NCBI RefSeq assembly: GCF_014323705.1
Contig: NZ_JABVEC010000002.1
Location: forward strand, 186,001-250,000
Source: Actinomadura alba
GTDB lineage: Bacteria > Actinomycetota > Actinomycetes > Streptosporangiales > Streptosporangiaceae
Length of the DNA stretch: 64,000 nt
Direction of reading: 5' to 3'
Each line of letters starts with the position of its first letter. Positions within the stretch are counted from its first letter, which is position 1. This document shows positions 1 to 9,924 of the stretch, in pieces. The translations under genes were made by a program, and so were the position numbers. Below the pieces are notes generated by a model, which saw nothing but the letters and a program-made list of their open reading frames with translations, was not told the origin of the DNA and did not search any database.

Positions 1-308
1 CCGAGAACGCGACCGTCACGCTGTGCCATACCGGCACCAAGGACCTGGCGGCGCACACCCGGCACGCCGACATCGTGGTGGCCGCCGCCGGCGTCCCCGG
101 CCTGCTCACGGCCGGCATGGTCAAGCCGGGCGCCGCCGTGCTCGACGTCGGCATCACCCGCACCGAGGCCGGGCTCGTCGGCGACGTCGCCCCGGCCGTT
201 CACGAGGTGGCGGGCTGGATCGCCCCCATGCCGGGCGGGGTCGGCCCGATGACGCGTGCCATGCTGCTCGTCAACGTCGTCGAGATCGCCGAAGCCGCCG
301 CCGGCTGA
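1..308 (+). CDS. folD: FolD, C-terminal part (5' end outside window)
   Basis: Bifunctional methylenetetrahydrofolate dehydrogenase/methenyltetrahydrofolate cyclohydrolase, which interconverts one-carbon folates using NADP in the cytosol. About 102 C-terminal residues are present, in the frame starting at base 3, and the gene runs in from outside the window. The NAD(P)-binding half is clear: [10 protein letters not shown], then [11 protein letters not shown], the VLDVGITR strand and the family-typical [18 protein letters not shown] close to the C-terminus. The stop is TGA at 306-308. No terminator hairpin is obvious before the convergent FHA gene 42 bp downstream. Confidence 0.95.
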   Translation, partial: ENATVTLCHTGTKDLAAHTRHADIVVAAAGVPGLLTAGMVKPGAAVLDVGITRTEAGLVGDVAPAVHEVAGWIAPMPGGVGPMTRAMLLVNVVEIAEAAAG

Positions 309-350
309 CGGCCCTCGGGGGACCGTCGGCCGGCGGCGGGCCTCAGGCGA

Positions 351-1064
351 TCAGCTGGCCCGCCGGCCCGCTTCGGTCGCCGGGCGGCCGACTGGATTGC
401 CGTGGCCCGGCGGTGCCCCGGGCCGGCGCACTTCGCCGGTGGTGCGGCCGTCGACCGGGCCTCTGGTCTGCTGGGGCACGTGCACGGGCGGCAGCGGCCG
501 TACGAGCCCCATCGCGATCACCTCGTTGGCGAGCCGGGTGCGCCGGTTGACGCCCTCGGGAATCCGGAACTTCTGGTAGAGCCGGAGCAGATGCTGCTTC
601 ACCGCCGCTTCGGTGACGACGAGGTCGCCGGCGATCTCACGGGCCGTCGCCGGGGCGACGAACGCCTCATCGGACAGGGCAGGGCGGCACAGCGAGGTGA
701 GCACGTCGACCTCGCGCCGGGTCAGCTCGGGCGCGACCGCGCGCCGCAGCTCGACGTCGGGATCGACCTCCTCACGTGGGATGCCACCCATCCGGCACCG
801 TGCTGTGCCGAAACTCACGACGTCGCCGTCCTCCAAGACGCGGCGGGCGATCGGGCGCCCGTTCACCCGGGTGCCGTTGCGCGACAATCCCATGTCGACG
901 ACGTACACGTACGGGCCGCGCCGAACGATCTCGGCGTGAAAGCGGGACACACTCGGGTCGTCGAGACGAACGTCGACTCCTCGGCCACGACCGACCGTCG
1001 TGACGTCGGGGCGCAACGCAATCACCATGCCGCTGTCCTCGATCCGTATGAACGGCCCCTCCAC
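351..1064 (-). CDS. FHA domain protein with C-terminal helix-turn-helix
   Basis: 237 residues, GTG start with a GGGAGGAG ribosome site 6 nt upstream. Residues about 20-90 form a forkhead-associated domain (GRGRGVDVRLDD, SRFHAEI, SRNGTRVNG), the phosphothreonine-binding fold used with Ser/Thr kinases. Residues about 112-190 look like a LuxR/winged-type helix-turn-helix (LTRREVDVL, TEAAVKQHLLRLYQKF). The C-terminal 45 residues are Pro/Arg-rich and probably disordered. FHA-HTH proteins of this layout are common in actinomycetes, where FHA is thought to read kinase signals. It is divergent from citrate synthase, so regulation of that gene is possible but only inferred from position. Confidence 0.85.
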   Translation of the reverse strand: MEGPFIRIEDSGMVIALRPDVTTVGRGRGVDVRLDDPSVSRFHAEIVRRGPYVYVVDMGLSRNGTRVNGRPIARRVLEDGDVVSFGTARCRMGGIPREEVDPDVELRRAVAPELTRREVDVLTSLCRPALSDEAFVAPATAREIAGDLVVTEAAVKQHLLRLYQKFRIPEGVNRRTRLANEVIAMGLVRPLPPVHVPQQTRGPVDGRTTGEVRRPGAPPGHGNPVGRPATEAGRRAS

Positions 1065-1127
1065 GGCACTCCTCCCAGCTAGTTAGCGACCCCTGTCTGG
1101 CGGGTTACCCGAAGGAGTCATGGTCAC

Positions 1128-1145
1128 ACCCACCTACTGGTGGGT
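1128..1145. promoter_or_regulatory. 18-bp palindrome upstream of citrate synthase
   Basis: ACCCACC-TACT-GGTGGGT, a perfect 7-bp inverted repeat with a 4-nt centre, lies in the 187-bp divergent gap between the FHA/HTH gene and citrate synthase, about 47 bp before the predicted -10 box. Its position and symmetry suit a dimeric repressor or activator site. It could also form an RNA hairpin if transcription begins further upstream. Confidence 0.5.
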
Positions 1146-1191
1146 AGCACCGAGGACACAGGGCATTTCGGGCGTTGGGTCGGGATCCCAC

Positions 1192-1197
1192 TAGACT
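1192..1197 (+). promoter_or_regulatory. Predicted -10 box (TAGACT) for citrate synthase
   Basis: TAGACT fits the actinobacterial TANNNT consensus. A TTG codon in the citrate synthase frame lies exactly 6 nt downstream (1204), so a leaderless 397-codon form is conceivable. The better translation signal is at the ATG at 1252. I see no convincing -35 hexamer. Confidence 0.4.
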
Positions 1198-1251
1198 CTT
1201 TCGTTGTCAGCGGGTGTGTCAGCGGGTGATCGGCGGGAAAGGAACTCGCGC

Positions 1252-2394
1252 ATGGCCCCCAGACCTTCGAAGGGCCTCGCCGATGTCGTGGCCGCCTCGA
1301 CGGCGGTGAGCGACATCGACGGGCAGGCCGGCCGGCTGTTCTACCGTGGCTACGACATCCACGACCTCGCCGGCAAGATCAACTTTGCCGAGTGCGTGCA
1401 TCTGCTCCAGCGCGGAACGCTGCCGACGCGGGGCGAGCTCGCGGGGCTGACCGGCGAACTGGCCGCCGGACGCGAGCTGACCCCGCTGGTGCGGCGCAAC
1501 ATCGAACCGGTCGCGCGGGTCCAGTCGCCGATGGAGGCGCTGCGCAGTTACGTCTCGCTCGCGTCCGGCGAGGATCCGGACAAGGACTCGGGCTCGCCGG
1601 AGGCCAACCTGCGCAAGGCGGCCCGGCTCACCGCCCAGCAGCCCGTGCTCGTGGCCCGCTACCACGCGGCCCGGCGGGGCGTCACCGCCCCGGATCCGGA
1701 CCCCGAGCTCGGCATCGCGGGGAACTTCCTTCTGCAGATCACCGGGGAGCGGCCCTCGCCACGCCAGGCCGACATACTCGACGAGTGCCTGGTGCTGCAC
1801 GCCGACCACACCATGAACGCGTCGACGTTCGCGGCACGCGTGTGCGCCGCGACGCTCTCGGACATGCACTCCGCCGTCTGCGCCGCCATCGGCGCGCTCA
1901 AGGGCACCTTGCACGGCGGCGCCAACGAACAGGTCATGCGCACTTTCCAGGCCATCGGTACCGTGGCCGACGTGGACCGGACCGTGCACGAGAAGCTGGC
2001 CGCCGGCGAGAAGATCATGGGTTTCGGGCACCGGGTCTACAAGTCCGAGGACCCGCGTGCGACGCACCTGCGGCGGATGTCGGCCGAACTCGCCGAGACC
2101 ACCGGAGACGACCTCTGGTACCGGATGTCGCGGCGGATGGAGGATCTCGTCTTCGCCGAGAAGGGCCTTCGCCCGAACGTCGACTTCTACGCCGCGAGCG
2201 TCTACCGCTACCTGGGCATCCCGGTGGACCTGTTCACGGCCGTCTTCTCGGTGAGCCGGATGGCCGGCTGGACCGCGCACGTGATCGAGCAGCACGCCGA
2301 CAACCGCCTGATCCGCCCGGACAGCGAATACATTGGCGATCACGATATGAAGTGGGTCCCCATCAGCGAACGGACCCAGGGGACGGAGCGGTAG
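1252..2394 (+). CDS. Citrate synthase (citrate/2-methylcitrate type)
   Basis: Condenses acetyl-CoA with oxaloacetate, the entry step of the TCA cycle. 380 residues, the short form usual for CitA/PrpC-like enzymes (GRLFYRGYDIHDLA near the N-terminus). Active-site segments are intact: LVLHADHTMNASTF, TLHGGANEQVM (His), MGFGHRVYKSEDPRA (His) and PNVDFYAAS (Asp). The ATG at 1252 has GGGAAAGGA about 8 nt upstream; an in-frame TTG at 1204 is the alternative. The stop overlaps the next gene's GTG. With icd and mdh close by, citrate is the likelier product, but short citrate synthases can also use propionyl-CoA, so 2-methylcitrate synthase cannot be excluded. Confidence 0.93.
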   Translation: MAPRPSKGLADVVAASTAVSDIDGQAGRLFYRGYDIHDLAGKINFAECVHLLQRGTLPTRGELAGLTGELAAGRELTPLVRRNIEPVARVQSPMEALRSYVSLASGEDPDKDSGSPEANLRKAARLTAQQPVLVARYHAARRGVTAPDPDPELGIAGNFLLQITGERPSPRQADILDECLVLHADHTMNASTFAARVCAATLSDMHSAVCAAIGALKGTLHGGANEQVMRTFQAIGTVADVDRTVHEKLAAGEKIMGFGHRVYKSEDPRATHLRRMSAELAETTGDDLWYRMSRRMEDLVFAEKGLRPNVDFYAASVYRYLGIPVDLFTAVFSVSRMAGWTAHVIEQHADNRLIRPDSEYIGDHDMKWVPISERTQGTER

Positions 2395-2711
2395 TGGCGC
2401 AGATCCGCCGACAGCGGCGCACGGGACCGAAGGCCCGCGGCGGTGCGCCGCGCTGGCTCGGCCAGCTGCCGTATCTTTTCGTGCTGTCGGGCACTTTCGC
2501 CGGGCTGGCGCTGGTGGCGATGAGGCATCCCAAGCGCGGATCCGTGCTGGTCGCCGCCGCGGTGCTCCTCGGCGCGCTGGCGCGGCTGGTGTTGCCCGAG
2601 AGCCAGGTGGGGCTGTTGGCCACCCGGAAACGATGGACCGACGTGCTGATTCTGGTGGTGTTCGCGATCGGCATCGCGGTGACGGCTTATGTCGTTCCGC
2701 CGCCCAGGTGA
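2394..2711 (+). CDS. Small membrane protein, DUF3017-like
   Basis: 105 residues beginning at a GTG that shares its first G with the citrate synthase stop (TAGTG), implying translational coupling. A basic N-terminus (RRQRRTGPKARGG) precedes three hydrophobic segments: PYLFVLSGTFAGLALVAM, VLVAAAVLLGALARLVL and ILVVFAIGIAVTAYVV. This matches the small DUF3017 family that, as I recall, sits near folD/mdh in streptomycetes. Its function is unknown; the topology predicts an inner-membrane protein with a cytoplasmic basic head. Confidence 0.78.
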   Translation: MAQIRRQRRTGPKARGGAPRWLGQLPYLFVLSGTFAGLALVAMRHPKRGSVLVAAAVLLGALARLVLPESQVGLLATRKRWTDVLILVVFAIGIAVTAYVVPPPR

Positions 2712-2873
2712 ACACCGGGTCCGGGCCGGATCGCCTGGCGCTGTTGCGGGCCCAGGGCTAGATCTTTCCTTAGGCTCGGATAACCTCGCATTGAGCCTTA
2801 CGAAGGACTGCTTGCCGTTGTGGAGCGAGCCGACGAGCGAGCGCGCCCATGGGCAGGAAAGGGACACCACAGC

Positions 2874-4094
2874 ATGCCCAAGATCAAAGTAGCGGGCCCC
2901 GTCGTCGAACTCGACGGCGACGAAATGACACGGATCATCTGGGAGTTCATCAAGGACCAGCTGATCCTGCCCTATCTCGATGTGGACCTGAAGTACTACG
3001 ACCTGGGAATGGAGCACCGTGACGCCACGGACGACCAGGTCACGATCGACGCCGCCAACGCCATCAAGGAGCACGGCGTCGGTGTGAAGTGCGCCACGAT
3101 CACCCCCGACGAGGCCCGGGTGGAGGAGTTCGGCCTCAAGAAGATGTGGCGCTCGCCGAACGGGACGATCCGCAACATCCTCGGCGGTGTCGTCTTCCGT
3201 GAGCCGATCGTCGTCTCGAACATCCCGCGCCTGGTGCCGGGCTGGACCAGGCCGATCATCATCGGCCGGCACGCGCACGGTGACCAGTACCGCGCGACCG
3301 ACTTCGTGGTCCCCGGCCCCGGCACGCTGACGATCTCGTTCGTCCCCGACGACGGCGCCGAGCCGATGGAGTTCGAGGTCGCCAAGTTCCCCGGCGGCGG
3401 CGTCGCGCTGGGCATGTACAACTACGACGACTCGATCCGGGACTTCGCGCGCGCCACCATGCGTTACGCGCTTGACCGCCGGTTCCCGCTCTACATGTCG
3501 ACGAAGAACACGATCTTGAAGGCCTACGACGGCCGCTTCAAGGACCTCTTCGAGGAGATCTTCGAGTCGGAGTTCAAGGCCGACTTCGAGGCCGCCGACA
3601 TCACCTACGAGCACCGGCTGATCGACGACATGGTCGCGCAGGCCCTCAAGTGGGACGGCGGGTTCGTGTGGGCGACCAAGAACTATGACGGTGACGTGCA
3701 GTCCGACATCGTCGCCCAGGGCTTCGGCTCGCTGGGCCTGATGACGTCGGTCCTCATGACCCCCGACGGCCGGACGGTCGAGGCCGAGGCGGCGCACGGC
3801 ACGGTGACCCGGCACTTCCGCCAGCACCAGCAGGGCAAGCCGACGTCGACCAACCCGATCGCGTCGATCTTCGCCTGGACCCGTGGTCTCGCGCACCGCG
3901 GCAAGCTCGACAACACACCGGAGGTCACCGCGTTCGCCCACCGCCTCGAGCAGGTGTGCGTCGAGACGGTCGAGGCCGGTCAGATGACCAAGGACCTGGC
4001 GCTCCTGGTCGGCAGCGACCAGGGCTGGCTGACCACCCAGGAGTTCCTCAACGCGCTCGACGTCAACCTGCAGAAGAAGAGCAAGACCGCCTAG
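2874..4094 (+). CDS. icd: NADP-dependent isocitrate dehydrogenase, homodimeric eukaryote-like type
   Basis: Oxidatively decarboxylates isocitrate to 2-oxoglutarate with NADP. 406 residues, close to the length of Mycobacterium tuberculosis Icd1, which it resembles throughout ([70 protein letters not shown]). Catalytic and metal regions [18 protein letters not shown] and [10 protein letters not shown] are intact. The ATG at 2874 follows GGAAAGGG by about 12 nt. A 162-bp gap separates it from the DUF3017 gene, so it probably has its own promoter. Confidence 0.96.
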   Translation: MPKIKVAGPVVELDGDEMTRIIWEFIKDQLILPYLDVDLKYYDLGMEHRDATDDQVTIDAANAIKEHGVGVKCATITPDEARVEEFGLKKMWRSPNGTIRNILGGVVFREPIVVSNIPRLVPGWTRPIIIGRHAHGDQYRATDFVVPGPGTLTISFVPDDGAEPMEFEVAKFPGGGVALGMYNYDDSIRDFARATMRYALDRRFPLYMSTKNTILKAYDGRFKDLFEEIFESEFKADFEAADITYEHRLIDDMVAQALKWDGGFVWATKNYDGDVQSDIVAQGFGSLGLMTSVLMTPDGRTVEAEAAHGTVTRHFRQHQQGKPTSTNPIASIFAWTRGLAHRGKLDNTPEVTAFAHRLEQVCVETVEAGQMTKDLALLVGSDQGWLTTQEFLNALDVNLQKKSKTA

Positions 4095-4124
4095 CGGTCT
4101 CGCCCCCGCGTGGGGCTCGGCGTC

Positions 4125-4156
4125 AGGGGCCGTTCCGGAGCACCGGGGCGGCCCCT
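4125..4156 (+). terminator. Hairpin downstream of icd
   Basis: AGGGGCCG at 4125-4132 pairs with CGGCCCCT at 4149-4156, with extra pairing inside the loop. It begins 31 nt after the icd stop and lacks a T-run, as is usual for high-GC intrinsic terminators. Confidence 0.5.
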
Positions 4157-4222
4157 GCCACGTCCGATCGGGCGTCCGTAACCTGGGCACCCGCGCGGAA
4201 ACGGCGCGCGGTAGCCTGACGC

Positions 4223-4276
4223 GTGGACTATCTCGACGACGAGAGACCCATACGCGGCGGTTCGCCACCCCAGTGA
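4223..4276 (+). CDS. Possible 17-codon leaderless leader ORF before mdh
   Basis: A GTG at 4223 opens MDYLDDERPIRGGSPPQ and stops at TGA 4274-4276, 18 nt before the mdh ATG. A TANNNT box (TAGCCT, 4212-4217) ends 5 nt before the GTG, the geometry expected if transcription starts at the GTG itself. If so, the mdh mRNA has a roughly 72-nt leader with an upstream ORF. It could be a leader peptide, a short protein, or chance; no repeated regulatory codons are evident. Confidence 0.3.
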   Translation: MDYLDDERPIRGGSPPQ

Positions 4277-5275
<999 letters not shown>

Positions 5276-5299
5276 GTCACTGATTCCGGGCGAACCCCG

Positions 5300-5347
5300 C
5301 CGCCGTCCTCTCCGAGCCATCGGAAAGGGCGGCGGTCTTTCCTTTTT
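5300..5347 (+). terminator. Intrinsic terminator after mdh
   Basis: A 10-pair stem (5300-5309 with 5326-5335, one G-T pair), extended by TCCGA/TCGGA around a GCCA loop, is followed by TCTTTCCTTTTT. Stem plus T-rich tail make a canonical Rho-independent terminator, ending the TCA block before the HSP90 gene. Confidence 0.85.
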
Positions 5348-5428
5348 GCCGGAATTCTGACGACCGGTCCGAGTGATGGTCAATACTGGGATCTTTCGCG
5401 GTATCGCCCGATCAGGAGGACCATCAGG

Positions 5429-7201
5429 GTGGAGCAGGCCTTTCAAGTCGACCTTCGCGGTGTGGTCGATCTCCTCAGCAGGCACCTCTACTCCAGTCCC
5501 CGGGTCTACCTCCGCGAACTGCTGCAGAACGCGGTCGACGCCATCACCGCCCGCGGCGAGGGCCAGGGGAGCATCGCCGTCGAGACCGCGGACGGTGCCC
5601 TGCGGATCCATGACGACGGCATCGGCCTCACCGAGGACGAGGTCCACCGGCTGCTCGCCACGATCGGGCGCTCCTCCAAGCGCGACGAGCTCGGCTTCGC
5701 CCGCCACGACTTCCTCGGCCAGTTCGGCATCGGGCTGCTGTCGGCGTTCCTGGTCGCCGACGAGATCGAGGTCGTGACCCGGTCGGCTCGCGGCGGCGCG
5801 GCGGTCCGCTGGACCGGGCTCGCCGACGGCCGCTACCGGGTCGAGCCAGGCGAACGCGACGAGCCCGGCACCACCGTCACGCTCCGCCCGCGCCCCGGTG
5901 CCGCCGACTGGGTGAGCCCGGCGATGGCCGGAGACCTCGCAGACCTGTACGGGTCGCTCCTGCCGGTGCCCATCACCGTCGACGGCCGGCAGGTCACCGG
6001 CGACGGGCCGCCCTGGCTGGCCCGACACCCCGATCCCGGCCGCAGGCGCGCCGCGCTGGAGGCCTACTGCCGCGAGCTGTACGGATTCACCCCCTTCGAC
6101 GTCATCGACCTGGAGGTGCCCGAGGCCGGCCTGACCGGGGTCGCGTTCGTACTGCCGCAGGCGGTGACGCCCACCGGCCGGGGCACGCACCGGGTGTACC
6201 TGCGCCGGATGCTGCTCGCCGAGAAGGTCGAGGGACTGCTCCCCGACTGGGCGTTCTTCGTGCGCTGCGTCGTCGACGCCGGCGAGCTCCGGCCGACCGC
6301 CGGCCGCGAGGCGCTGTACGACGACGAGCTGCTCGACACGACCAGGCAGGCCCTCGGCGAGAGCCTGCGCGAGTGGCTCGTGCGGCTCGCCGAGACCGAT
6401 CCGGCGCGGCTGCGCGCCTTCCTCGGGCTGCACAGCCTGGGCGTGAAGGCGATGGCCGTGCATGACGACGACCTGCTGCGCATCGTCGACCGGTGGCTGG
6501 AGTTCGAGACCTCGGCGGGGCCGATGACGCTCGCGGAGTTCCGCAGGCGCCATCCCGACGGCCGCTACACCGCGGAGGTGGACGAGTTCCGCAGGCTCTC
6601 GGCGGTGTCGGGCGCGCAGGGCGTCGGACTGGTCAACGGCGGTTACGTCTACGACATCGAGATCATCGAGCGGCTGCGCGACATCGACCCGGACGTGCGG
6701 CTGAGCCGGCTCGACCCCGCCGAGCTGACCACGCACTTCGGCGTGCTCGACCCGGCGACCGAGCTGAGCCTGCGGCCGTTCCTCGCGGCCGCCCGCCGCG
6801 CCGTCGACCGGCTCGGCTGCGAGGTCGTCGTGCGCGACTTCGATCCGGCGTCGCTGCCCGCGCTCTACCTGACCAGCCGGGCGGCCCGGCATCAGGAGGA
6901 GCTGCGGCAGGCCAGGGACCTCGCCGACGACCTGTGGTCGGACGTGCTCGGCGCGCTCGAGAACGCGGTCGCGACGGATCGCCCCCAACTGGTGCTGAAC
7001 CACCGCAATCCGATGGCCCGCCGGGTCACCTCGCTGCGCGAGGACGGCCTGATCGAGCTCGCCGTCCAGGCCCTGTACGGGCAGGCGCTGCTCCTCGGCC
7101 ACCATCCACTGCGCGCCGCCGACACCGCCGTGCTGAACCGGTCCTTCCTGGGCCTGCTCGACTGGGCGACACGAGGGCCGGACCACGGAGGACCCCGATG
7201 A
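5429..7201 (+). CDS. HSP90 family protein (HtpG-like, short form)
   Basis: 590 residues, about 40 shorter than typical HtpG. The N-terminal GHKL ATPase is clear: ELLQNAVDAI (N box), DDGIGLTEDEV (G1), GQFGIGLLSAFLVAD (G2) and GTTVTLRP. The middle domain carries the conserved GELRPTAGREALYDD region. The C-terminus lacks an MEEVD-like tail, as expected in bacteria. GTG start with AGGAGGA 8 nt upstream. Its stop overlaps the next gene's ATG (ATGA), so chaperone and TPR protein are made together. TPR proteins are classic HSP90 partners in eukaryotes, so a dedicated pair is an attractive inference. Clients are unknown. Confidence 0.88.
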   Translation: MEQAFQVDLRGVVDLLSRHLYSSPRVYLRELLQNAVDAITARGEGQGSIAVETADGALRIHDDGIGLTEDEVHRLLATIGRSSKRDELGFARHDFLGQFGIGLLSAFLVADEIEVVTRSARGGAAVRWTGLADGRYRVEPGERDEPGTTVTLRPRPGAADWVSPAMAGDLADLYGSLLPVPITVDGRQVTGDGPPWLARHPDPGRRRAALEAYCRELYGFTPFDVIDLEVPEAGLTGVAFVLPQAVTPTGRGTHRVYLRRMLLAEKVEGLLPDWAFFVRCVVDAGELRPTAGREALYDDELLDTTRQALGESLREWLVRLAETDPARLRAFLGLHSLGVKAMAVHDDDLLRIVDRWLEFETSAGPMTLAEFRRRHPDGRYTAEVDEFRRLSAVSGAQGVGLVNGGYVYDIEIIERLRDIDPDVRLSRLDPAELTTHFGVLDPATELSLRPFLAAARRAVDRLGCEVVVRDFDPASLPALYLTSRAARHQEELRQARDLADDLWSDVLGALENAVATDRPQLVLNHRNPMARRVTSLREDGLIELAVQALYGQALLLGHHPLRAADTAVLNRSFLGLLDWATRGPDHGGPR

Positions 7202-9891
7202 GCACGGACGCCGTGTACCGCCTCATGGAGCGTGCGGGCGAGCTGCCGTACGGCGAGGCCAGGACGGTCCTCGTCGAGGACGCGCTCCGGCAGGCCGAGG
7301 CGTCCGGTGACGAGGTCCTCTCCTTCAGGGTGCGGATGGAGCTGGCCACCGCCTACCAGTACGGTGGTGAGCCGATCAAGACGTTCGGCACGTTCAGCCG
7401 GTGCCTGGCCGAGCACGACCGCGATCCCGGCCGGTACGGCGAGGACGCCGAGCACCGCCTACTGTGGAAGTTCAAGGCGGTCGTGAACTCGCTCGCGAGC
7501 TTTCCCGAGGTCCCGCTCGACCGGACCTACGCGGTGCTCGACGACATGGAGCGGCGGTACCGGCTGGGCGGCCACAGCCTGCACGCCGTCCATGCACGGC
7601 GGGAGGGCGTCGCCCGGCATCTGGGCGACGCGGAGGGCGCGGAGCACTGGTATGCGAAGTGGCACGGCGCCGCGCGCGACGAGCTGTCGGACTGCGATGG
7701 CTGCGATCCGACCGGCAAGCTGGCCCATCTGGCCTGGCGCGGTCGCGACGAGGACGCTCTGGCGATGGCCGAGCCGGTGCTGCGTGAGGAGTTCCGCTGC
7801 AGCGAGCAGCCGCAGGACGTCCTCACCGGCCTGCTGCCCGTCTACCTGCGGACGGGCCGGCTCGACGCCGCACGTGACGCCCATCGCCGGGCCTACCGGA
7901 TCATGCGCGCCAACGTGCGTGACCTCGGCTCGCTGGGTGACCACCTGGAGTTCTGCGCGCGTACCGGCAATGGGGCACGCGGCCTTGAGATCGTCGAGCG
8001 GCATCTCGGCTGGCTCGACCGTGCGCCGAGCCCTTACGCCGCGATGCGGTTCGCGGCGGGCGCCGCGCTCGTTCTCGGCAGGCTGCGGGACGCCGGGTAC
8101 GGCGACGTCCGGGTGCGCCGTCCTTCGCACGGGGACCGGGTCGCGGGCGAGGTCGCGGTGGCGGCGCTGCGCGAGGAACTGGCCGCCATGGCGATCGAGC
8201 TCGCCGCCGCCTTCGACGCCCGCAACGGCACCGATCACCAGAGCGGGCTCACGCGGGCGGTGCTGGACGCCGAGCCGGTCGCCGACCACCTGCCGCTGAC
8301 CCCCCACGCTCGCGGACCCGTCCCGGCCCCGGGTGCCGAGACCGCCATCGGCGCTGATCCGGAACCCGGCGCGGACCTCGCGGACCCGGCCGAGCTGCTC
8401 GACGCGGCGGAACGGCACTGGGCCCGGGAGGAGATCGCGGCGGCGCACGCGGCGTGGCAGCGGTTCGACGCGGTCGCCGGACCGGCCTCCGGCCTGCCGG
8501 TCGCGCTCGCCGGACGCCGCGCCGACGGTCACGGCTTCGAACTGATCATGGGTGACGATCCCGAGGGCGCGGTCGCCGCGTGGCGGCGGGCCGCCGGCCT
8601 GCACGAGGAGGCCGGGGACGAGGAACGCCGCCAGTCGGCTCTCAGCCGGGTGGGCGCGGTCCTCTGCCGGATCGAGCGGGCCGACGAGGGCATCGCGCTG
8701 CTGGAGGCGGCCGCTGGAGGGGCGGTCGCCGAGAGCGCCCCCGCCGGCCGCCGGGTCGCGATGAGGTTGCGGCTGGCCGGCGCGTACGCCCACCTCGGCC
8801 GGCCGGCGGATGCCCTGTCGGCGCTCGACGCGACGACCGCCTCCGACCCGGCGGACAGGGCGGCCGTGGACCTGGAGCGGGCCAAGGTGCTCGCCGAGCT
8901 GGAGGGAAGGCGGGCCGAGGCGGCGGCCGCGGCCCTGCGGGCCCGCGACGGCTACCGGACGGCGGGACACAAGCGGCCCCTGGCCGAGGCGGCGCTCCTG
9001 CACGGCCGGCTGCTCGCCGAGGACGCGGGCTCGGAGGGCGACCCGGCGGGTGAGGCGTTCGCCGAGGCGGTGGTGAACACCCCCGCCGACGCGCCCTTCC
9101 TGCGCGCCGCGGCGCACGCGCACCGTGGCAACTGGCTGCTGTCGCGCGACCGGGTTCCTGAGGCGGTCGAGGACCTGATCGAGGCGGTCGCCGGCTTCAC
9201 CGCGGTGGGCGCCTTCCCGCAGGCGGCCTACGCCCGTCAGGACCTGTGCGCCGGGTACCACCGGGCCGGCCGGCTCCTCGAGGCGGCCGAGGCCGCGGAG
9301 GAGGCCCTCGCGATGCTCGCCGAGCTGGGCGACGCCGAGGCCGTCAACCGGTCCCGGTGGATGCTGGCCAACATCCAGCGCGACCTGGGAGAGCTGGAGG
9401 AGTCCGCCGAGGCCTTCACCGCGCTCGCCGACGACGTGAGCGCCGCACAGCCGGAGGCCGCCGCCGAGTTCTACGAGAGCGCCGGGGAACTGCTCGGCAG
9501 GCTGGACAAGGACGGCATCGCGGCTGAGCGGTTCGCGGTGGCGGCCGAGCTCCACCTCTCGGCGGGGGCGCCGTTCGGGGTCGTGCGCGCCCGTCGTCAG
9601 GGCGCGCTGTGCCTGCTGTGGAGCCGGCGGCCCGAGGAGGCCCTGCGGATGATGGAGACGGCGCGGCAGGCCCTCGCGGACCTGCCGGGCGACGAGCCAG
9701 AGGCGGCGACGTGGGAGACGGCGCTGGTCGGCTACGACGCGGCGCGGTTGCTGTCCGCGCTCGGCCGGCCGGCGGACGCTCTCGCCCGGGTCGACGAGGC
9801 CGTCGCCGGTTTCACCGCGCTCGGCCGTACGGACGCCGCCGAGGCCGCCGCCCGCCTGCGCGCCGAGCTGCTGGAGGCGGCCGCGGAGTGA
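7198..9891 (+). CDS. Large tetratricopeptide-repeat protein, coupled to HSP90
   Basis: 897 residues, mostly Ala/Leu/Glu-rich amphipathic helices in TPR-like 34-residue rhythm; the best repeats lie in the C-terminal half (for example AGRLLEAAEAAEEALAML, LGELEESAEAFTALADD and GRPADALARVDEAVAGF). No signal peptide or membrane segment. The ATG lies inside the HSP90 stop (ATGA). A Pro/Ala-rich linker at about residues 360-400 separates a less regular N-terminal part, which holds a SDCDGCD motif, from the repeat array. It is probably a cytosolic scaffold or co-chaperone; the conserved pairing with HSP90 is the main clue. Confidence 0.8.
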   Translation: MSTDAVYRLMERAGELPYGEARTVLVEDALRQAEASGDEVLSFRVRMELATAYQYGGEPIKTFGTFSRCLAEHDRDPGRYGEDAEHRLLWKFKAVVNSLASFPEVPLDRTYAVLDDMERRYRLGGHSLHAVHARREGVARHLGDAEGAEHWYAKWHGAARDELSDCDGCDPTGKLAHLAWRGRDEDALAMAEPVLREEFRCSEQPQDVLTGLLPVYLRTGRLDAARDAHRRAYRIMRANVRDLGSLGDHLEFCARTGNGARGLEIVERHLGWLDRAPSPYAAMRFAAGAALVLGRLRDAGYGDVRVRRPSHGDRVAGEVAVAALREELAAMAIELAAAFDARNGTDHQSGLTRAVLDAEPVADHLPLTPHARGPVPAPGAETAIGADPEPGADLADPAELLDAAERHWAREEIAAAHAAWQRFDAVAGPASGLPVALAGRRADGHGFELIMGDDPEGAVAAWRRAAGLHEEAGDEERRQSALSRVGAVLCRIERADEGIALLEAAAGGAVAESAPAGRRVAMRLRLAGAYAHLGRPADALSALDATTASDPADRAAVDLERAKVLAELEGRRAEAAAAALRARDGYRTAGHKRPLAEAALLHGRLLAEDAGSEGDPAGEAFAEAVVNTPADAPFLRAAAHAHRGNWLLSRDRVPEAVEDLIEAVAGFTAVGAFPQAAYARQDLCAGYHRAGRLLEAAEAAEEALAMLAELGDAEAVNRSRWMLANIQRDLGELEESAEAFTALADDVSAAQPEAAAEFYESAGELLGRLDKDGIAAERFAVAAELHLSAGAPFGVVRARRQGALCLLWSRRPEEALRMMETARQALADLPGDEPEAATWETALVGYDAARLLSALGRPADALARVDEAVAGFTALGRTDAAEAAARLRAELLEAAAE

Positions 9892-9924
9892 AGCCGGCCA
9901 CCGCGGTCACGTCACCGGACGCGG

